Assembly (NCBI GenBank): GCA_002343685.1
Contig: DDRS01000020.1
Coordinates: forward strand, 80,174 to 144,173
Reading direction: 5' to 3'
Origin: Thiobacillus denitrificans
GTDB lineage: Bacteria > Pseudomonadota > Gammaproteobacteria > Burkholderiales > Thiobacillaceae
DNA length: 64,000 nt
Shown: positions 1 to 8,865 of the stretch, piece by piece
How the letters are laid out: each line of letters starts with the position of its first letter
Position numbering within the stretch: position 1 is the first letter of the stretch
Notes under the pieces: generated by a model
The model's database searches: none
Told to the model about the DNA's origin: nothing
Seen by the model: the letters and a program-made list of their open reading frames with translations, nothing else
Program-made: the position numbers and the translations under genes

Positions 1-26
1 CGACCCAGGTGAGCAACCAGCCATGA
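1..26 (+). CDS. C-terminal end of an upstream MSHA gene (partial, possibly mshO)
   Basis: The first bases read in frame as Thr-Gln-Val-Ser-Asn-Gln-Pro followed by a TGA at 24-26, which overlaps the ATG of mshP in an ATGA arrangement. Neighbouring genes in this locus are coupled the same way, so I take this as the tail of the preceding pilus gene. In Vibrio-type MSHA loci mshO precedes mshP, which makes MshO the likely identity. Only seven residues are visible, so the call rests on context. Confidence 0.4.
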
Positions 27-439
27 GCCGCCTGCCGCGCACCGAGACCGGATTCGTCCTGCCGACCGCGATCTTCCTGCTGGTCGTGCTGGCCGCGCTG
101 GCGACCTACATGGTGTCGCTGTCGCGCACCAGCCACATCAGCAGCGCGCTCGACGTCCAGGGGACGCGCGCCTATCTGGCGGCGCGCGCCGGCATCGAAT
201 GGGGGGCGTGGCAGTTGCTGCAAAACCCCACGCCGTCGTGCGCGGCCGCATCCCCTCCGCTGGCGCTTGCGGGGACGCTCGCCGCGTTTAAAGTGAATGT
301 GAGCTGCGTCCAGTCCGGTTCTTACACCGATGGCGCCGATACGGTCGGTGTCTATCTGATTACGTCGACCGCGACTTCGGGCGCTCCCGGTCAGGTGGAT
401 TATGTCGAGCGGCAGATTCAGGCGAGTTTTTCGAAATGA
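23..439 (+). CDS. mshP: MSHA biogenesis protein MshP (minor pilin-like)
   Basis: This is a 138-residue protein with the N-terminal organisation of type IV pilin-like proteins: a short basic leader (residues 1-9), Thr-Gly-Phe, then a hydrophobic helix at about residues 11-33. It lacks the usual Glu at position +5 of a classical pilin, as is common for MshP/PilX-like proteins. After the helix comes the Arg-Ala-Gly-Ile-Glu-Trp-Gly pattern typical of MshP. It probably acts in the inner membrane or at the pilus tip during assembly of a mannose-sensitive-haemagglutinin type pilus. It overlaps mshQ by 4 bases, so the two are translationally coupled. The assignment depends on the fold pattern plus the unambiguous MSHA neighbours. 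Confidence 0.8.
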   Translation: MSRLPRTETGFVLPTAIFLLVVLAALATYMVSLSRTSHISSALDVQGTRAYLAARAGIEWGAWQLLQNPTPSCAAASPPLALAGTLAAFKVNVSCVQSGSYTDGADTVGVYLITSTATSGAPGQVDYVERQIQASFSK

Positions 440-3400
440 ACAAGATGGAAACGCATCTCATGTCCGTTGTGCGTCAAATGCTCCGCCGCTTCGCATGGGT
501 CAGGGTGATCGTTCTGCTGTTCGGCGGCAGCCCGCTCTGGATGGCACTGGCGAGTGGCCAAGCCGATGCGGCGACCTATTCCAGCATGGCCACGACGTCG
601 AACTGGGTCAATCCTTCCGCGCATACGCACGTCACCTGGACGCACGGTGCATCCTGCAGTTCGGGCTACGCGGGCGCTCCCGTCGACGACGACATCACGG
701 CGCAGCTTCCGCTGGGGTTCACGTTCAATTTCGGCGGCGTGAACTACACGCAGGTGCAGATCATGAGCAACGGCCGCCTGCAATTCAACAACGGATACTG
801 CGGCTATGGTACCCAGACGGTAGGGCCGCCGCCGACCTATACCTATCCGTATCCCACCGCCAGCGTGTCCAGGACCATGCGCATCTATGGCGTGGACCTG
901 GATGCCACGCCGAGCGGGACGTCGGGGGTGTGTCCCACCGCGACCTGCTATGTGAGCTACGCCACGGAAGGCACAGCACCCAACCGCCGTTTCGTCGTGA
1001 CCTGGGTGAACGTCCCGGAGTGGGGCGCCACGACGCGTACCGGGAGCTTCAATCTGCAGATCATTCTTGAGGAAACGACCAACGAGTTCGTCTACCAGTT
1101 CGGCCCGAGCAGCCATCCCACCGGCGGCTCCGCGCAGATCGGCTGGCAGTTGAGCCCGACGGATTATGCGGTATGGTCTACGCCCGTCGTGCCGCCCACC
1201 AATTCGGCGGTGCGGTTCTACGTGCCGGGACCGATCGCCGAATTCCACATGGACGAGCCGATCTGGTCGGGTGCGGCAGGCGAGGTGCTGGACAGCGCCG
1301 GCCACGGCTACGACGCGACGGCGGCCAACGGTGCGGCCACCAGCAGCGCAGCACCGGCGATTGCGGGCACGCCAGGCACCTGCGGCTACGGCGTGTTCGA
1401 CGGCAACAACGACTATGTCGCGATCCCCGCAAGCTTTCCCAACCTCGCCACGGACTTCACCCTGACCGCGTGGATACGCACCACCAACAACGCCAAGAGT
1501 GGCCAGCGCATTTTCATCGACGACCAGAACAATACCGGCGGCTTCGGCTTCAGCCTGGGCGACGGCGGTGCCGGCAGGCTGCGTTTCTACACGCGGGCGG
1601 TCAATCCGATCATTCTGGATACGCCCAACGTCATCCAGAACAACACCTGGTATTTCGTCGCGGCGGTGGCGGATCTCGGGGCCAAGACCAAGAGCCTCTA
1701 TGTCTACAATCAGGCCGGCGCGCAGCTTGCCTACGTCACCCAAACCTACACCGGCACCTGGGGCGCCGATGCCGGCGCCGCGTCGATCGGTGGCGAGAAC
1801 AATGCCTCCACGGAAAACGGATCGAGCTTCAGGTTCAGCGGCAATCTGGATGAGGTTGGCGTGTACAAGGGCGCAATGAACGCGGCGCAACTGAGCCAGG
1901 TGATGAGCCAGAAACGGCCGTGCAGCATCGTCACGGTGATCGCGCCCGCCGGATTCAACGCATTCGAGACCGGCACGCCGGCGGGCAGCGCAAGCGGCGT
2001 GATCCATACCAAGGTGTCCGCCGGCGCGTTCAACCTGGCCGTGGTCGCGCTCAAGAGCGGCGGCGCGGCCGTCGAAACCGCCTTCACTGGCAATGTGAAG
2101 CTGGAACTCGTCGACGCGTCGGCGGGCGCCAGTTGCGGGGCCTATGGCCTGATCCGCAGCCTGGGCACGCTGACGTTCGCCGCGGGCGATGCGGGACGCA
2201 AGACATTGGCCGGTATCGTCGAACCCAATGCCTGGCCCAACGCGCGCATCCGCATGACGTATCCGGCGAGCGGCGTGCCAACGATCGTCGCCTGCTCGAC
2301 CGACAACTTCGCCATCCGTCCGGCCGGCTTCGGCAACGTGGCGGTGAGCGATGCCGACAGCGTCAACGCGGGCGTCTCGCGCACGCTTGCCAATACTGCG
2401 GTGTCCGGCGGCAACGTCCACAAGGCCGGGCAACCATTCCAGATCGTGGCGACGGCCGTCAACGCGGCCGGCGCCCCCACCACGAACTACAGTGGCAATC
2501 CCGCGGCCAGCCTGACGGCCTGCGTGCTGCCCGCCACGGGCTGCACCCTGGGTACGCTCGCGACCGGCATCTGGTCGGCCGCCGCCGGTACGGTGACGAC
2601 CACCGGTGCCCGCTATTCCGAGGTCGGCGCCTTCGCCATGAAGCTCTCGGACGCCAGCTTCGCGGCGGTGGATGCCGCGGACGGTTCCACCGCGGTCGAA
2701 CGCACGATCGAATCGGCGGCCTCCAACGTCGGTCGTTTCGTGCCCGACCATTTCGATCTGGTGAAGGCCGGCACGCCGGTCTTCAAGACCTTCAATGAAG
2801 TGGATGCGAATTGCCCCGCCCCAACCAAGCGTTCGTTCACCTATGCCGGCCAGCCCTTTGGTTATCTCACGCTGCCGCAAGCCACGATCACGGCGAAAAA
2901 TGCCGCCGGCGCTACCACGGTCAACTATGCGGGCACGCTGTGGAAGCTCGTGCCCGCCGGCGCCGTGCAAACCTATACAGCCGTCACCGGCAACCTGGAT
3001 ATTGGCTTGCTGTTGGCGCCGACCGTCGCCGCAAGCGGCGGCGGGGCGGGAACTTTGGTGGCCAATGCGAACGACGCGATTGCATTGGTGCGCACCACCC
3101 CGGTCGCTCCCTTCACGGCGAACATCAGCCTGTCGATGGCCATCCAGGACATTGCCGAATCCGGCGTGTCCGGCAACGGCACCGTCGACACCCTCGCGCC
3201 CGCGCTGTTTTCGGGCATTGCCTTCGACGCCGGCAACGAAATCCGCTTCGGCCAGCTGGTCCTGAGCAATGCCCTCGGTTCGGAACTGCTCGGCCTGCCG
3301 GTGCCGATCGAGACGCGCTACTGGAATGGCAGCGGGTTTGCGCTCAACACGAAGGACTTCTGCACTCAGCTTTCTGCTTCCAATGTGTCACTCACCAACT

Positions 3401-3720
3401 GGCGACGCTATCTCAATCCCTGCGAGACCTCGGTGTCACTGTCCGGCCGTTTCAATGCAGGCCTTGGCAGCCTGCGGTTTTCCGCGCCAGGCGTGAACAA
3501 CACCGGCAGCGTCGATCTCACCGTGCAGCTGGGTGCCGTGGCCAGCGGCAGTACGTGCGTGGCGGGCGCCGTGACGCCCGCCGTGGCGGCCTCGCAAAGC
3601 TGGCTGCAAGGCCACTGGAGCGGTGCAGGCGTGACATACGACCAGGATCCCGCGGCGCGCGCCAGTTTTGGCCTGAATCGCGGCAGCAAACCGCTGATCT
3701 ATCTGCGTGAGATGTATTGA
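436..3720 (+). CDS. mshQ: MshQ-like large exported adhesin with LamG-type domain
   Basis: A 1094-residue protein. A long signal peptide ends near residue 46 (Ala-Asp-Ala then Ala); an internal ATG nine codons in gives a more usual signal length. Residues about 50-265 form a domain with the Gly-Phe-Thr-Phe-Asn-Phe and Met-Ser-Asn-Gly-Arg-Leu signatures seen in MshQ proteins. Residues about 265-495 look like a concanavalin A/LamG jelly roll (Phe-Asp-Gly-Asn-Asn-Asp-Tyr-Val; Phe-Thr-Leu-Thr-Ala-Trp-Ile; Gly-Asn-Leu-Asp-Glu-Val). The rest, to the C-terminus, resembles the DUF6701 region of MshQ. There is no membrane anchor at the C-terminus, so it is probably surface-exposed or pilus-associated. 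Ligand binding is inferred from the LamG fold. It is the last gene before a 68-base gap, so it may close the pilin operon. Confidence 0.85.
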   Translation: MNKMETHLMSVVRQMLRRFAWVRVIVLLFGGSPLWMALASGQADAATYSSMATTSNWVNPSAHTHVTWTHGASCSSGYAGAPVDDDITAQLPLGFTFNFGGVNYTQVQIMSNGRLQFNNGYCGYGTQTVGPPPTYTYPYPTASVSRTMRIYGVDLDATPSGTSGVCPTATCYVSYATEGTAPNRRFVVTWVNVPEWGATTRTGSFNLQIILEETTNEFVYQFGPSSHPTGGSAQIGWQLSPTDYAVWSTPVVPPTNSAVRFYVPGPIAEFHMDEPIWSGAAGEVLDSAGHGYDATAANGAATSSAAPAIAGTPGTCGYGVFDGNNDYVAIPASFPNLATDFTLTAWIRTTNNAKSGQRIFIDDQNNTGGFGFSLGDGGAGRLRFYTRAVNPIILDTPNVIQNNTWYFVAAVADLGAKTKSLYVYNQAGAQLAYVTQTYTGTWGADAGAASIGGENNASTENGSSFRFSGNLDEVGVYKGAMNAAQLSQVMSQKRPCSIVTVIAPAGFNAFETGTPAGSASGVIHTKVSAGAFNLAVVALKSGGAAVETAFTGNVKLELVDASAGASCGAYGLIRSLGTLTFAAGDAGRKTLAGIVEPNAWPNARIRMTYPASGVPTIVACSTDNFAIRPAGFGNVAVSDADSVNAGVSRTLANTAVSGGNVHKAGQPFQIVATAVNAAGAPTTNYSGNPAASLTACVLPATGCTLGTLATGIWSAAAGTVTTTGARYSEVGAFAMKLSDASFAAVDAADGSTAVERTIESAASNVGRFVPDHFDLVKAGTPVFKTFNEVDANCPAPTKRSFTYAGQPFGYLTLPQATITAKNAAGATTVNYAGTLWKLVPAGAVQTYTAVTGNLDIGLLLAPTVAASGGGAGTLVANANDAIALVRTTPVAPFTANISLSMAIQDIAESGVSGNGTVDTLAPALFSGIAFDAGNEIRFGQLVLSNALGSELLGLPVPIETRYWNGSGFALNTKDFCTQLSASNVSLTNWRRYLNPCETSVSLSGRFNAGLGSLRFSAPGVNNTGSVDLTVQLGAVASGSTCVAGAVTPAVAASQSWLQGHWSGAGVTYDQDPAARASFGLNRGSKPLIYLREMY

Positions 3721-3735
3721 GCCAGATTAAATCCT

Positions 3736-3764
3736 TTGACAACAACGGCTTATTTATTTAAGTT
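3736..3764 (+). promoter_or_regulatory. candidate promoter for the mshI-mshN operon
   Basis: The 68-base mshQ-mshI gap is conspicuously A+T rich and has a perfect TTGACA at 3736-3741. The matching -10 is poor (TAAGTT at 3759-3764, 17-base spacer). It is the only plausible promoter between the two halves of the pilus locus. The -35 is seen directly; function is inferred. Confidence 0.35.
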
Positions 3765-3788
3765 CAGAAAAATTTTCAGGTCCGACCC

Positions 3789-4550
3789 ATGCAGCTTTTC
3801 CGTCGATCGAGCGAACAGGGCTTAACTGCATATTTGCGTCTTCCCGGACGCATTGCGTATGCACGCGTCGACCGCAGGGTGGCCGTTCCCAGGCTGCTCG
3901 CTGCCGGCGTGGCGGCAGTCAAGGGCGACAACTGGGGCGAGGCGCTGGCCCAACTGCATGGAAAAGGGCCGGTCAGTCTCGTGTTGAAACCGGCCGATTA
4001 CAGGCTGCGTTTGCTCGACGCGCCGAACGTACCCGCCGATGAACTCAAGTCCGCGGTGCGCTGGCAGATCCAGGACATGCTCGATTTCCACGCCGACGAC
4101 GGCACGGTGGACGTGCTGGAAGTGCCGCATCCCGAGCATGTGAGCCATGCAAAGCAGATTTTCGCATCGTTCATCGAAACCGGTGGCCTGCTGACGCTCA
4201 CGCTGGATGGCGAATTGTGCATGGCGCGCACGCTGGGCGTGAATCAGACGGTGCTCGACATCGAAGGCCCGGAGAGCGTGCTCGAACGTCTGACGCTGGA
4301 AATTCAGCGTAGCCTCGATCATTTCGACCGTCAGTTCGGCGGGATTCCCGTCGACCGCCTGCTGTTGGCGCCGATGGAGAATGTCGAAGGCCTGTGTAAC
4401 GGCCTGGCCGGCAATCTTGCCTTGCCGGTCAAGCCGCTCGACCTGGCGGAAGTGTTGGATATCGCCGCCTTGCCGGAGGCGAACGCCTTGCCGCCGCACT
4501 GCTTCCATGCCATCGGCGCTGCCTTGCGGATGGAAGAGACCAAGCCATGA
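3789..4550 (+). CDS. mshI: MSHA biogenesis protein MshI (PilM-like)
   Basis: A 253-residue cytoplasmic protein with no membrane segment, matching MshI, the PilM/actin-like ATPase-fold scaffold of the MSHA machine. Features typical of the family include the block Leu-Lys-Ser-Ala-Val-Arg-Trp-Gln-Ile at about residues 84-92 and an Ile-Gln-Arg-Ser-Leu-Asp-His-Phe-Asp segment at about 174-182. It is shorter than full PilM (about 350 residues), as MshI proteins often are. By analogy with PilM-PilN it should bind the cytoplasmic N-terminus of the next gene's product. Its stop overlaps that gene by 4 bases (ATGA). Confidence 0.85.
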   Translation: MQLFRRSSEQGLTAYLRLPGRIAYARVDRRVAVPRLLAAGVAAVKGDNWGEALAQLHGKGPVSLVLKPADYRLRLLDAPNVPADELKSAVRWQIQDMLDFHADDGTVDVLEVPHPEHVSHAKQIFASFIETGGLLTLTLDGELCMARTLGVNQTVLDIEGPESVLERLTLEIQRSLDHFDRQFGGIPVDRLLLAPMENVEGLCNGLAGNLALPVKPLDLAEVLDIAALPEANALPPHCFHAIGAALRMEETKP

Positions 4551-5197
4551 GCCAGCAGATCAATCTGATCAGCCCCTTGCTGCTCAATCAGCGCTATGCG
4601 TTCGGCCTGCGTGAAATGGGGTTGGGGCTGGGGGTGGTCCTGGCGGCCGCGCTGGCCTGGTCCGGGTATCTGACCTACCGGGCAAACACGCTGGAAAAAG
4701 AGGCGACGCAGCTGGAAAGCCAGCAAGCAATCGCGCAGCAGGAACTGGATCAATTGGGGGCTGCCGCGACCCGGCCGGCGAGTGCGCTCCTGTCCGGGCG
4801 CGTCAAGGCAGTACAGGCCCAGGTGGCACAGCGCGAGGCGCTGCTGGCGTCGATGAGCCGCACCATCGAAAGCACGTCAACGGGATTTTCTTCGCGCCTG
4901 CGCGCGCTCGCGCAAAGCAGTACCGAAGGTGTCTGGCTGAACGGCTTCACGCTCTCGCCGGATTACGTGGCACTCCAGGGCTCGGCGCTGAATGCCGGCC
5001 TGGTGACGGCCTACATGGATCGGCTCGGCAAGCAGGCAGCTTTTTCCGGTATGAAGTTCACCGGCATGAATGCCGAGCTTGCGCAGGCCGCAGGGGATAG
5101 CCAGGTTCGCTCCGACATCCCCGAGCACATCGACTTCGCCTTGTATGCGGGCAGCCGGAAGAACCTGGCGGACAAGGGAGAATCCGATGAACGCTGA
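4547..5197 (+). CDS. PilN-like MSHA assembly protein (second MshI-type gene)
   Basis: A 216-residue bitopic inner-membrane protein. It begins Met-Ser-Gln-Gln-Ile-Asn-Leu-Ile-Ser-Pro, the conserved Asn-Leu motif by which PilN binds PilM. One transmembrane helix spans about residues 26-43, followed by a coiled coil (about 45-110) and a periplasmic ferredoxin-like region. It should form the inner-membrane alignment platform with MshJ. It overlaps mshI by 4 bases and mshJ by 11 bases, so all three are tightly coupled. Confidence 0.8.
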   Translation: MSQQINLISPLLLNQRYAFGLREMGLGLGVVLAAALAWSGYLTYRANTLEKEATQLESQQAIAQQELDQLGAAATRPASALLSGRVKAVQAQVAQREALLASMSRTIESTSTGFSSRLRALAQSSTEGVWLNGFTLSPDYVALQGSALNAGLVTAYMDRLGKQAAFSGMKFTGMNAELAQAAGDSQVRSDIPEHIDFALYAGSRKNLADKGESDER

Positions 5198-5843
5198 AAA
5201 ATGGCGCGAGATCGGCGTGCGCCTTGGCGCGATGAGTTTGCGGGAGCGCCTGTTTGTCTTTGCCGCAGCGGTGGTGGTGGCGGGGGCGCTGGTGCAGACC
5301 CTGCTGATCGATGCGGCGCAACGGCGCGTGCAGAATGCCGACGATCGTCTGCAAGGCGCACGTGCGGCACTGGTGCAGATCGGTCAGCAGCAGACGCTGC
5401 TGGCCCGCCAGGGAGGAAGGGATCCCGACCGCGCGATGCGGGAGGCGCTCGCCGCACAGGAAGCACGCCTGTCCGCATTGAATGCGGAGCTTGCAACCCG
5501 CGAGCGCGTGCTGATTCCGCCCGAGCGGATGGCCCAGGTGTTGAAGGATGTGGTGCGCAGTCAGGCCGGTATCCGGATCGTCGGATTCAAGACGCTCAGC
5601 CCGCGTCCCGTGTCGCTGCCGGATGCAGCCGAAGGAAGCCCGCCGGGGTTTTATCGGCACGGTTTCGAGATCACGGTCAGCGGATCCTATTCCGACCTGG
5701 TCGCCTATCTCGAGCGCCTGGAAGCCCTGCCCTGGCGTTTCAGCTGGGTCGAGGCGACGCTCGACACGTCTGCCCGTCCCGACCTGAAACTGACCCTCGT
5801 CGTCCACACCCTGAGCCTGGAGGAAGCATGGCTGCGCGTATGA
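5187..5843 (+). CDS. mshJ: MSHA biogenesis protein MshJ (PilO-like)
   Basis: I start this gene at the ATG at 5187, which follows GGGAGAA and gives 218 residues; the open frame extends further upstream but only through mshI-region coding sequence. The protein has one transmembrane helix at about residues 25-44, a coiled coil at about 45-110 and a periplasmic domain ending in a PilO-like fold (Phe-Glu-Ile-Thr-Val-Ser-Gly-Ser-Tyr). It should pair with the upstream PilN-like protein in the inner-membrane platform. It overlaps mshK by 16 bases. Confidence 0.85.
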   Translation: MNAEKWREIGVRLGAMSLRERLFVFAAAVVVAGALVQTLLIDAAQRRVQNADDRLQGARAALVQIGQQQTLLARQGGRDPDRAMREALAAQEARLSALNAELATRERVLIPPERMAQVLKDVVRSQAGIRIVGFKTLSPRPVSLPDAAEGSPPGFYRHGFEITVSGSYSDLVAYLERLEALPWRFSWVEATLDTSARPDLKLTLVVHTLSLEEAWLRV

Positions 5844-6151
5844 TGCTGTGTGCCGCGATTGCGTTGCTGACCTCCCCCGGCGTCTGGGCAGACCTGCCGG
5901 ATCCCACGGCGCTGCCAGTTGCACCTGCCGCCGAGGGCGGGGCCAGTCCGGGCATTTCGCTCACGGCCATCAAGCGGCGCGGCAAGCAGAGACTTGCCGT
6001 CATCGATGGCCAGGAGGTGGCGGTGGGCGGGCGCTACCAGGGTGCCCGCGTGGTGCGCATCACCGAAAGCGAGGTGGTGCTGCGCCGGGGCGCGGACGTC
6101 ACGGTGCTCGAACTGTATCCGCACGTCGAGAAACGACTGCGTGGCAAATAA
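5828..6151 (+). CDS. mshK: MSHA biogenesis protein MshK (PilP-like)
   Basis: A 107-residue exported protein with a signal peptide ending after Val-Trp-Ala (about residue 21). The remaining small domain carries the Leu-Ala-Val-Ile-Asp-Gly-Gln-Glu-Val and Val-Val-Arg-Ile-Thr-Glu-Ser-Glu-Val patterns of the PilP/GspC homology-region fold. Such proteins link the inner-membrane platform to the secretin, here MshL, which is encoded next. The start at 5828 follows GGAGGAAGC and lies inside mshJ. Confidence 0.8.
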   Translation: MAARMMLCAAIALLTSPGVWADLPDPTALPVAPAAEGGASPGISLTAIKRRGKQRLAVIDGQEVAVGGRYQGARVVRITESEVVLRRGADVTVLELYPHVEKRLRGK

Positions 6152-6169
6152 AAAAGGGAGAAATTGCGG

Positions 6170-7834
6170 ATGATGAAGCGCTACACCATGATCGTTGTCG
6201 GTCCGCTGGTTCTGCTGGGATGCGCAGGCCCCCTGACGCCGCGCGATACGCAGCAGGCGATCCGGCAGGAAATTGCCCAGGCGGCCCAGGCGCAGCCCGC
6301 GCCGCATGCGGTGACAGACGCACAGGCCCAGGCTGCGCTGCTGCCCCCGCTCAAGCTGGAACTGCCCAAGAATGCGGCCGAGCCGGCCGAGCCGCGGTTC
6401 GACCTGGTCGTCAACGGTGCGCCTGCGCAGGACGTGTTCATGGCGATCGTCTCCGGCACGCGCTACAGCATGCTGGTGCATCCCGAGGTGGCGGGCACGA
6501 TTTCCGCCAACCTCAAGAACGTCACCGTGCCCGAGGCGATGTCCGCCATACGCGAACTGTACGGCTACGACTACACGATGGAAGGGCATCGCATCGTGGT
6601 GCGGCCATTGACCCCACAGACCCGCATCTTCAAGGTGAACTATCTTGCAGGGACCCGCACCGGTTCGTCGGACATGCGCGTGATTTCCGGTTCCGTCAGT
6701 TCCGCAGGCACCGGCGGCGCAAGCGGTGTAATCGGCGCGGGTCCGACGCAACAGTCGCTGGAAACCAGCCGGATCGACACGAAGCTCAATTCGGATTTCT
6801 GGGGCGAATTGAAGGCGGCGCTGGAAACCATCGTCGGCGAGTCCGGCAAGGTGATCCTCAGCCCGCAGTCGGGCATCGTGGTGGTCAGGACCACGCCGCG
6901 CACGATGCGGGATGTCGAGCACTTCCTCAAGGCCACCGCGCTGGCAGTCGAACGCCAGGTCATGCTGGAGGCGAAAATACTCGAGGTGCAGTTGAACGAC
7001 GGCTACCAGACCGGCATCAACTGGTCGGTGCTGCACAACGGCCAGCATAAATACTCCTCGGGTGCCAACGCCGGCAATTTCGATCTGCTGACCGGTGCCG
7101 CCAGCGGCTCGCTGGCGGATGTGCTCGGCAACGGGCTGCCTGCGGCGTCGGGCACCTCGTCCGGCATCTTCGGCCTCGCATTCCAGACCAAGAGCTTCGC
7201 CGCGCTGATCAATTTCCTGGAAACCCAGGGATCGGTGCACGTGTTGTCGAGCCCACGCATTGCCGCGCTGAACAACCAGCAGGCCGTGCTCAAGGTCGGC
7301 ACCGACGATTTCTTCGTCACCGACGTCTCGACCACCAGCAATACCGGTGGGGCCGGCACCACGACCACGCCCAGCGTGACGCTGCAGCCCTTCTTCTCGG
7401 GCATCGCGCTCGATGTCACGCCGCAGATCGACGAGAAAGGCCGCATCACGCTGCATATCCGTCCCTCGGTGAGCGTGGTGACGGAGAAGATCAAGAACAT
7501 CGACGCCGGCCAGGCCGGAAAACTGACGCTGCCGCTCGCGTCCAGCGCGGTCTCGGAAACGGACAGCGTGGTGCAGGTGGAGGATGGCCGTATCGTCGCC
7601 ATCGGCGGAATGATGAAGCAGTCTTTCGACGGCAGCGCCAACCGTGTGCCCGGGCTGGGTCAGGTGCCGCTGTTGGGGTACTTCTTCGGCAATACCAATC
7701 AGAGCTCGAAGAAGAGTGAACTGGTGATCCTCATCAAGCCGACTGTCATCGACAGCCAGGCGGACTGGCAGGCGGATGCGGAAGCGACCCAGGCTCGCCT
7801 CGACAAACTCGAGCGACAACCGGCGACGCCATGA
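6170..7834 (+). CDS. mshL: MSHA secretin MshL
   Basis: An outer-membrane secretin of 554 residues. I prefer the ATG at 6170, 8 bases after AAGGGAGAA, over the upstream TTG at 6164. The N-terminus is a lipoprotein signal with lipobox Leu-Leu-Gly-Cys near residue 19. An STN/N0 domain follows at about residues 75-145. The secretin core begins near residue 250 and includes Leu-Ser-Ser-Pro-Arg-Ile-Ala and the C-terminal Val-Pro-Gly-Leu-Gly-Gln-Val-Pro-Leu-Leu-Gly signature. The last four bases overlap mshM. It forms the channel through which the pilus exits. Confidence 0.95.
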   Translation: MMKRYTMIVVGPLVLLGCAGPLTPRDTQQAIRQEIAQAAQAQPAPHAVTDAQAQAALLPPLKLELPKNAAEPAEPRFDLVVNGAPAQDVFMAIVSGTRYSMLVHPEVAGTISANLKNVTVPEAMSAIRELYGYDYTMEGHRIVVRPLTPQTRIFKVNYLAGTRTGSSDMRVISGSVSSAGTGGASGVIGAGPTQQSLETSRIDTKLNSDFWGELKAALETIVGESGKVILSPQSGIVVVRTTPRTMRDVEHFLKATALAVERQVMLEAKILEVQLNDGYQTGINWSVLHNGQHKYSSGANAGNFDLLTGAASGSLADVLGNGLPAASGTSSGIFGLAFQTKSFAALINFLETQGSVHVLSSPRIAALNNQQAVLKVGTDDFFVTDVSTTSNTGGAGTTTTPSVTLQPFFSGIALDVTPQIDEKGRITLHIRPSVSVVTEKIKNIDAGQAGKLTLPLASSAVSETDSVVQVEDGRIVAIGGMMKQSFDGSANRVPGLGQVPLLGYFFGNTNQSSKKSELVILIKPTVIDSQADWQADAEATQARLDKLERQPATP

Positions 7835-8835
7835 CGGCAGTGGCTTTCTCCAACGCCGATCATTCGCCGGGCGCAGCGAGCGGATTATCGGATGGCGGAA
7901 AGTCGATCCCTTCGACCGGCGGCCGCCACTCCCTCTCCTATCTTGCCCATTTCGGGCTTGCCGAAGCGCCTTTCAGACTGACCCCCGATACCGATTTCTT
8001 TTTTGCCTCGCCACCGCATCAGGAGGCGCTGGACACGCTCCTCTACGCGCTGGAAAGCGGCGAGGGCTTCATCAAGATCGTCGGCGCGGTCGGAACCGGG
8101 AAAACCCTGCTGTGCCGGACCCTGCTGGCCGAGTTGCCCAGGCGCTGCCGCGCACTCTATCTTCCCAATCCCGCGCTCGATCCGGTCGGTATCCTGTGTG
8201 CCGTCGCCGAAGAACTGGGCATCAAACTGACGGGACAGGAAAGCTATTACCGCGTCCACAAGGCGATCCAGTCGCGGTTGATCGCGCTGGCCAGGCGTGG
8301 CACCCGCGTGGTGCTGATTCTCGACGAGGCCCAGGCGATCTCGCTGGAGAGCCTGGAAACGATCCGGCTGCTGTCCAACCTGGAAACCGAGAAGCGGAAA
8401 TTGCTGACGATCGTGCTGTTCGGCCAGCCAGAACTGGATGCGCGGCTGCAGGCCATTCCGCAGCTCAAGACCCGGATCAGTTTCCATGATCGTCTGCGTC
8501 CCCTGCAACGCGAGGAACTCGTTGCCTATCTGTCCCATCGCCTGGCGCGCGCGGGTTTCGAGCCTACTGCCTTGCCGCTCAGCCCGCGTGCCGTCGGGTT
8601 TTTGTACGAAGCCAGCGCCGGCGTTCCGCGCGTCGTCAATATCATTGCCCACAAGGCGCTCATGCTGGCATATGGAAAAGGCCTGCATCGCGTCGGCAGG
8701 CGCGAGATGCGGGAGGCTGCACGCGACACCCTGGCGGCCAAGGCGGTCAATCACACTGCACGATGGGTGCTGTTCGTTCTGGCGACGCTGGGGGCGGGCG
8801 CTGCAGCCGCAGGCTGGTTGTACCTGATTGCGTAG
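7831..8835 (+). CDS. mshM: MSHA biogenesis ATPase MshM (ExeA/GspA family)
   Basis: A 334-residue AAA+ protein. The N-terminal Phe-Gly-Leu-Ala-Glu-Ala-Pro-Phe-Arg-Leu motif (about residues 41-50) is the hallmark of ExeA/GspA ATPases. Walker A is Gly-Ala-Val-Gly-Thr-Gly-Lys-Thr at 85-92 and Walker B is Val-Val-Leu-Ile-Leu-Asp-Glu-Ala at about 160-167. A hydrophobic helix at the extreme C-terminus (about 309-331) would anchor it in the inner membrane. Family members help localise or assemble the secretin. It is coupled to mshL by a 4-base overlap. Confidence 0.9.
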   Translation: MTAVAFSNADHSPGAASGLSDGGKSIPSTGGRHSLSYLAHFGLAEAPFRLTPDTDFFFASPPHQEALDTLLYALESGEGFIKIVGAVGTGKTLLCRTLLAELPRRCRALYLPNPALDPVGILCAVAEELGIKLTGQESYYRVHKAIQSRLIALARRGTRVVLILDEAQAISLESLETIRLLSNLETEKRKLLTIVLFGQPELDARLQAIPQLKTRISFHDRLRPLQREELVAYLSHRLARAGFEPTALPLSPRAVGFLYEASAGVPRVVNIIAHKALMLAYGKGLHRVGRREMREAARDTLAAKAVNHTARWVLFVLATLGAGAAAAGWLYLIA

Positions 8836-8865
8836 ACCGTTCCATGCCGGATTTCGATTGAACGT

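Noticed and set aside
418..2970. 850-codon open frame on the minus strand across mshQ
   Set aside because: It lies wholly opposite mshQ, its translation is Arg/Gly/Ala rich with no domain, and such frames arise from high G+C at third codon positions.
6164..6169. TTG as the start of mshL
   Set aside because: The ATG at 6170 has better spacing to AAGGGAGAA and starts the lipoprotein signal directly.
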